From Adenophora triphylla var. japonica (Eukaryota; Streptophyta; Magnoliopsida; Asterales; Campanulaceae), in the NCBI GenBank assembly GCA_022495995.1, contig JAFEMH010000735.1:203501-267500 (forward strand): 64,000 nucleotides of DNA, written 5' to 3'. A program made the position numbers and the translations under genes. Under the pieces are notes generated by a model, which was not told the DNA's origin, made no database searches, and saw only the letters and a program-made list of their open reading frames with translations. How positions within the stretch are numbered: position 1 is the stretch's first letter; the number at the start of each line of letters is the position of its first letter. Shown here piece after piece: positions 58,901 to 64,000 of this stretch.

Positions 58901-59640
58901 TACCAGTGATTCTATTTTCACCTATGAGATTAGAGATCCTTCACATAGAACTTGCTGGGATGGTATATGTATTCAATGCGTCATGAGACTTGTTGCCAGA
59001 TTATATTACATCTCAAATAGTATTTCTGTTACTGTTCTAAATTTTAAGTTGCCTAATGATCTAAACTCTTAGGTGTTAAAGAGAGGAAGTAACTATGCAT
59101 ATTAAGCTTTAATACTTCCACTCACATGAGCTGGTCCCTCGTGGAGTGATTAACAGATGGTGCATCATTAGTAGCATCAGCAGACAATTCAGGTGCCATC
59201 TTCTGCACGAACACTAGTAGGGAAATAAATGCAAGTGGGTGAATTGAATCCAAGACCTTGGGTAACCAACACTAGGGGAGATCGCATGACATTACCAACC
59301 TATCTTATGCTATTAAAGAAAGGTTCCAACTATCTATATCTAGTTTCATCACACTTTACAAAGATACTAAGTTCAGGAATAAGGTTTGAGATCCATAATC
59401 AGATCATGAACTAGCTTCAATAATACACGAGTATGCATGTATTCAAACAGATTATATATCAAAGTATCATTGCCAGACATTGTGTTATTGCAAAATCCTA
59501 CCAATGGTTGCTGTTCAATACTTCATAATGCATGTTGAGTTTGCTTTGAGGTTATATATTAGCTTTTTGTATCTTCATGCAGGTATGTTGTAATTCCTGC
59601 AAGAAACCAGTGAAGGCCAGCCAATACACGGATCATGCAG
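55921..59640 (+). CDS. Conserved plant nuclear protein with SCA7/SGF11-like zinc-finger start; 5' four exons
   Basis: Exons 55921-56002, 57038-57124, 58607-58653 and 59583-59640 join in phase through GT-AG introns (gtaaaa/ttggcag, gttagc/attgcag, gtgagg/catgcag). The encoded ~91 residues begin MVCSIGGGRVATMARLLEAG, pass through AAQYIHRELIEADEANLL and DMHLFGLKPMADPLNL, and reach VCCNSCKKPVKASQYTDHA, where the Cys-x2-Cys and His fit the first part of a C-x2-C-x(12)-H-x-C finger like that of ataxin-7 and SGF11 (SAGA deubiquitinase module). I recognise the N-terminus as strongly conserved in plants; a role in a SAGA-type complex is an inference. The donor GTGTCATAT after 59640 leads to an intron with a gypsy relic; remaining exons are beyond the window. 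An in-frame ATG at 55900 exists but adds non-conserved residues. Confidence 0.8.
56003..59582 (+). other. Introns 1-3 of the zinc-finger gene
   Basis: No further exons or genes are seen. They contain a (CCTTG)n patch (57259-57280), a Stowaway right end (GACGGAGGGAGTA at ~58411-58423), a (GT)n tract with adjacent (CA)n (58441-58486) and a second CA run (58858-58870). 57840-58060 is GC-richer but codes for nothing recognised. Confidence 0.5.
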
Positions 59641-60966
59641 GTGTCATATACAGTATTTCTTTTCGCTTATTAGTGATTTGTTAATATTTTTCTCGTTCTT
59701 CAATTACTTTCCCAGTCTTGAAATTATTGGTCCCGTTGACCTTTTACTTCAAGTTGACAAACTCTTGTACTTATATTTAATATAACTCCAATCAGTTAAT
59801 TTTTGAACCCTAATTTGTTAGAAAAGTATGTTCCCTTAGTTATTAGTGAAAGAAACTAGAAATTGGTCTCTTAAGAGATAGGTTGTTCATTGTTGGTCTA
59901 TTAAGAGATAGGTTGTTGGTCTCTTAAATATGGATGACCATAGTGGAACATATGGCTTTGCCTCCCCCTACAAGTTTGAGGTATTTCATTTATCATAATT
60001 ATGCCTTTAAATGAGACTGACCTGCTAAGTTCTAACTGGTGTGCATCCTGCCCTTTGACTTATCATCACTGCCAAGATTAAAAGGATAACACAGTCATGA
60101 CTCCATGGATATGTAGCAACTATGTTTCAGTTTTGTAAATTTCATGGATATTTGAAGAAAATTCATGTTAAGGATTGGAATTCTTAATTGAAGCTTTGTA
60201 GAGTATGATTTGATTTTATGATGAACCATTGAAACTCCATACTTCAACAATGGATCATGTAGATTTACAAGAAATGTAATATATATACATGTGTGTATAT
60301 ATATCTATATCTGTATATAGATATATTCTTCGTGAAGTTTAACAACAATGATTGCTGACTTGGTAGCAACTGCGTGGAGATGGGCACCAGTGGTCATGAG
60401 TTTTTTTACTCCTGTTTCTCTTTCGAGACACATGTCGAAGGGCCATAACCATGGCTGATGTGGCCAGTGGTGCCCTGACATTTTCGAAATCGTGATCTCA
60501 TTTGATATGTCCCCATTATATGATGTAAAGTAAACGTAGCGGAACAAATAAAACAAGCTAATCGATTAAATCCTCGCAAAAGGAGTAAAATCGATTAACG
60601 AACGAAAGGGGATATGATTAAACTTCTCGCAAAAGAATTTAATCTAATAATCAACCGAAGAAGATTATTGCTAAAGCCAATTGAAGACTTAGAGGAACAC
60701 AGTAACGTGCAATTGCAAAGGAATTCTATTAAGGAAAAACGTGTCCTTCTAAGCTGTTAACTGAGTGTATAAATACTCCACAAAACCTTTAATAACTAGG
60801 TTGGGAAAAACAAAAAGAATCCTAATTTAATAAGTTTTAAAACAGGAAGTAAATCAACGTAATCCGTTAAAGTCGTTGAAAGCATGAGTCGTGCGAAACT
60901 TCACGAGTCGTGACACGCTATGGGCACTCGTGAAACGAGGCGTGAAAAATAAAGTAGTTGTGCAGG
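59641..60966 (+). other. Intron 4, left part, possibly including a gypsy LTR
   Basis: 59641-60300 looks like plain intron with an AT microsatellite at 60280-60325. 60510-60966 is different in composition, with CTCGCAAAAG repeated and a CACGAGTCGTG cluster at its right end. It could be the 3' LTR of the minus-strand gypsy relic that follows, but no second copy exists in the window to prove it. Confidence 0.35.
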
Positions 60967-63613
60967 TTATAGGCACGAGTCGTGCACCACTTCACGAGTC
61001 GTGTCCGCCTGGGATATCAGCGTTTCTTCTGCAACTGCTCCAGCTGCTAAACTTGACTCACCATCGCCATGGAAGACATCATTCTCCCCCACCTCAAAAG
61101 GATTCGTCCCCGAATCATCGTCCAAATAAAGGGGCACATCTGGGTAGAACTCAACCAAATCCGAAACATTAAACGTGGGAGAAATGTTCCACCCATCCGG
61201 CAAATCCACAACATAAGCATTGGCATTAATCTTCTTCAAAATCTTGCACGGCCCGATCTTCTTGGGGTGAAGCTTGCTGTAGGTCCCTTGAGGAAAACGC
61301 TCCTTACGCAAGTGAACCATAACCAAATCACCAACAGAGAACTCCTTCAAGCAACGCCTCTTGTCCGCGGCTTCTTTGTACTTCGCATTAGAATCTTCAA
61401 TGTTCTTCACAACCTCTCGTTGCACCTCCTCAAACTTCTCCGCCATATGCTCAGCAGCGATGCTAAACCCCGAAAGCTTTGGCAAAGGAACCAAACCAAG
61501 AGTATGAGTAGGGGGCCGTTGGTACACAACCTCAAAAGAGGACTTCTTGGTAGTGCGATTGGGAGTATTATTGAAAGCGAACTCAGCTGTAGCCAACAAC
61601 AAATCCCATTTCTTAGGATTGTCACTACACAAACAACGAAGCATACTACCCAAGGAACGATTAACCACCTCCGTTTGCCCATCAGTCTGAGGATGAAAAG
61701 CACTACTAAACTGCAACTCCGTGCGGAACAAGCCCTATAAAGTACGCCAAAAGTGACTCAAGAATTTCGTGTCACGATCGGAAGTAATAGTCTTAGGCAC
61801 TCTATGCAAACGCACCACCTCCTTGAAGAATAAGCCCGCCACATGACAAGCATCCGAAGTCTTTCGGCAAGGAATGAAGTGAGCCATTTTGGAGAAACGA
61901 TCAACAACTACAAAAACGGAATCATTGCCACGTTGTGTGTGAGGCAAACCAAGTACAAAGTCCATAGAAAGATCTTCCCAAGGAGCCTCAGGAATAGGCA
62001 AAGGAGTATACAAACCCGTATTTTGAACATGGCCCTTATTAGACTGGCAAACCATACACTTCCGCACAAACTTATGAGTGTCCTTCCGAATCTGAGGCCA
62101 AAAGTAACTCCTTGTAGCCAACTCGACCGTCTTGTCCATGCCATGATGACCATTCTTGTGAATCTCATTGATAAGACTCTCACGAACCGAGCCTTGAGGA
62201 ATACACAAACGATCCAAGTAGAAGAGAAACCCATCTTGTAGGAAGGAGAAAAGACCCACAATTGCCGACATCTAGCCCAATCTTCCGCAAAATCCGGATC
62301 GGTCTCATATAACTCCTTGAGACAGTCAAAACCCACAACAAGATTATGCATAGTCACCAATAAACATGCCCGACGGCTCAAAGCATCCGCCACCTTGTTA
62401 TGGCTACCACTCTTGTGGATAAAAACAAATGTAAACTGTTGGAGATAAGCCACCCACCTTGCCTGCATTTGGTTCAAAGACTTCTGGCCATTCATGTACT
62501 TCAAGGCTTCATGGTCCGTATGAAGAATTAACTCTCGATGGATTAAATATTGCTCCCAATTTTTTATGGCTTGCACCACCGCATAAAACTCAAGCTCATA
62601 AACTGTCCACTTCCGTTTCGACTCTTCCAACTTTTGACTCATAAAAGCAACCAGACGCTTTTCTTGAATCAAAACAGCCCCAATGCCAACAACAGAAGCA
62701 TCCGTCTCAAGTTCAAAAGGCTTAGAGAAATCCGGCAAAACTAAAAGTGGAGCACTAGTCAACTTTTCCTTAATCAAGGCAAAAGCAGAAGTCGCCTCAT
62801 CGCCCCAAGAAAACTTCCCTTTCTTCAAACATTCGGTAATAGGAGCCATGATAGTACTAAAATCCCGAATAAAACGACGATAAAAAGTAGCAAGACCATG
62901 AAAACTCCGTACCACACTAACGGAAGTCGGAATAGACCAATCTCGAATAGCCCGAACTTTGTCCTCATCCACATGTATGCCATCTGCAGAAACAATATAA
63001 CCCAAAAATAATAGTTTGTTAAGCATAAAACTACTCTTTTTGAGGTTAATGTATAACTCGTTCTCCTTCAAAGCCTGCAAAACTGCTTTGATGTGTTCAA
63101 GGTGCTCCTCCTCGGACTTACTATAAATCAAGATGTCATCAAAATAAACCACAAGAAATTTACCATTAAATGGTTTCAAGACTTGATTCATCAAACGCAT
63201 AAAAGTGCTAGGAGCGTTAGACAAACCAAATGGATTACCAACCATTCATACAATCCCTCCTTCGTCTTGAAAGCTGTCTTCCACTCATCACCCGGACGAA
63301 CACGAACTTGATGGTACCACTCATCACCCGGACGAACACGAACTTGATGGTACCCACTCCTCAAATCAATTTTAGAAAAAACTGTAGCACCACGAAGCAT
63401 ATCCAACATATCATCAAGGCAAGGAATAGGGAAACGATACTTGACCGTGATCTTGTTGATGGCACGACTATCAACGCACATACGCCAAGTACCATCCTTC
63501 TTAGGCACAAGAAGGGCCGGAACTGCATAAGGACTCGAACTCTCCTGAATATAGCCCTTTTTCAATAAATCTTCCACCTGCTCCCTCAAAATGTCATGTT
63601 CAGCCGGACTCAT
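60967..63613 (-). pseudogene. pol: Degenerate Ty3/gypsy pol in intron 4 of the zinc-finger gene
   Basis: Minus-strand frames in order: 63191-63613 (RT start, [27 protein letters not shown]), 61908-63245 (RT with [12 protein letters not shown], then RNase H with TDAS, HTDHEAL and VADALSRR), 61735-62271 (integrase zinc finger HKNGHHG...CMVCQ, DFVLGLP and TSDRDTKF), and 60967-61731 (HPQTDGQTEVVNRSL with the catalytic Glu, a KIGPCKIL GPY-like region). It resembles a chromovirus-type pol, but no chromodomain was seen. Lesions: a 36-bp duplication (63282-63353), frameshifts near 63245 and 62270, and TAG at 61735-61737 in place of a conserved Trp codon. gag, protease and a 5' LTR are missing. Confidence 0.88.
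63282..63353 (-). repeat. 36-bp tandem duplication within the RT motif
   Basis: CACTCATCACCCGGACGAAC... is present at 63282-63317 and 63318-63353. It duplicates 12 codons ([12 protein letters not shown]) in frame, in a conserved part of RT that would not tolerate it. Confidence 0.95.
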
Positions 63614-63631
63614 ACGATAATAATGTCATGT

Positions 63632-64000
63632 TCACCATCGCCATGGAAGACATCATTATATCACAAAATTTTATGGTTCGGGGATTCAGTATTTAACTAT
63701 ATACTCATATTTTCCCTTTAATCACCGTATATGGCAATACAATGATACATTGCAACATCTCGAATTATTTAAAACTGTGACTGCAAGAATGTTTGTGTGT
63801 ATGAAGTACCATCTGTCTGTGAACTGGACTGCTCGAGGTATAGTTGTGCAACAAGCTAACTACTCAAGGTTTGGCTTGGACAGAGGGTTGTTTACATTAA
63901 TAATATGGTAAACTAATCCAAATTGAACTCAGGCCAAACTGATTAAGCCAACAAGCAGTCTTTTCCTTATAACTTGACTCGATAAAAACTAACTCTGCGG
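63632..64000. other. Right flank of the gypsy relic
   Basis: 63632-63657 is an exact 26-bp repeat of 61058-61083 from inside the relic. The remainder is AT-rich, presumably intron 4 of the zinc-finger gene; no exon is recognised up to the window end. Confidence 0.5.

Noticed and set aside
60305..60556. 83-codon minus-strand ORF before the gypsy relic
   Set aside because: Not similar to pol or gag by eye and spans an AT microsatellite; no support.
61069..61740. Plus-strand 223-codon ORF
   Set aside because: Shadow of the gypsy integrase C-terminal region on the minus strand.

Overview
The window is nuclear DNA from a flowering plant, most likely a eudicot; I cannot name the genus. Evidence: split genes with GT-AG introns, many Stowaway-type MITEs (CTCCCTCCGTCCC ends), plant Ty1/copia and Ty3/gypsy elements, hAT-type short elements and long AG/CT and AT microsatellites. 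There are only two host loci. The first is a complete vacuolar-type Na+/H+ (K+/H+) antiporter gene of the NHX family (14 coding exons, minus strand, 29883-38110, 541 codons, every junction in phase). The second is the 5' part of a conserved plant nuclear protein with a C-x2-C zinc-finger start resembling the SCA7/SGF11 type (four exons, plus strand, 55921-59640, running out of the window).

Layout. 1-2079 is the 3' end of a plus-strand Tat-type Ty3/gypsy element (LTR 1118-2079). 2080-6357 is AT-rich intergenic DNA with a ~130-bp tandem repeat, a Harbinger-like MITE and a foldback. 6358-18602 is a complete minus-strand Tat-lineage element (~12.2 kb, LTRs 6363-7018 and 17936-18597, 5-bp duplication ATATC) with an open RT-RH-aRH-INT frame. 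Between pol and the 3' LTR it carries an oppositely oriented, TATA-driven, three-exon gene for a 960-residue protein. 18603-20341 holds microsatellites, a MITE and a 264-bp tandem duplication. That duplication was hit by a Ty1/copia element (20342-27672, duplication AAATG), whose 3' LTR was in turn hit by a 3.3-kb mariner-like transposon (20394-23690, TA duplication). NHX follows, with a large intron 2 loaded with nested repeats. 38700-52450 is gene-poor and contains two hAT-type elements with exact 8-bp duplications, many MITEs including one nested pair, two copies of an ~800-bp minisatellite block, a broken gene fragment at 50290-50598, and a ~115-bp tandem array. The zinc-finger gene then begins, and a degenerate Ty3/gypsy pol (60967-63613, minus) lies downstream of its fourth exon.

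Functionally, the NHX product would exchange vacuolar H+ for Na+/K+ (salt tolerance, vacuolar pH, K+ storage). The zinc-finger protein probably acts in chromatin or transcription. The rest is transposon biology. The most unusual item is the intron-containing antisense gene inside the Tat element, whose N-terminus is shared with an antisense ORF in the separate Tat element at the window start. No new cellular system is evident; the interest lies in these element-borne genes and in the nested and composite repeats.
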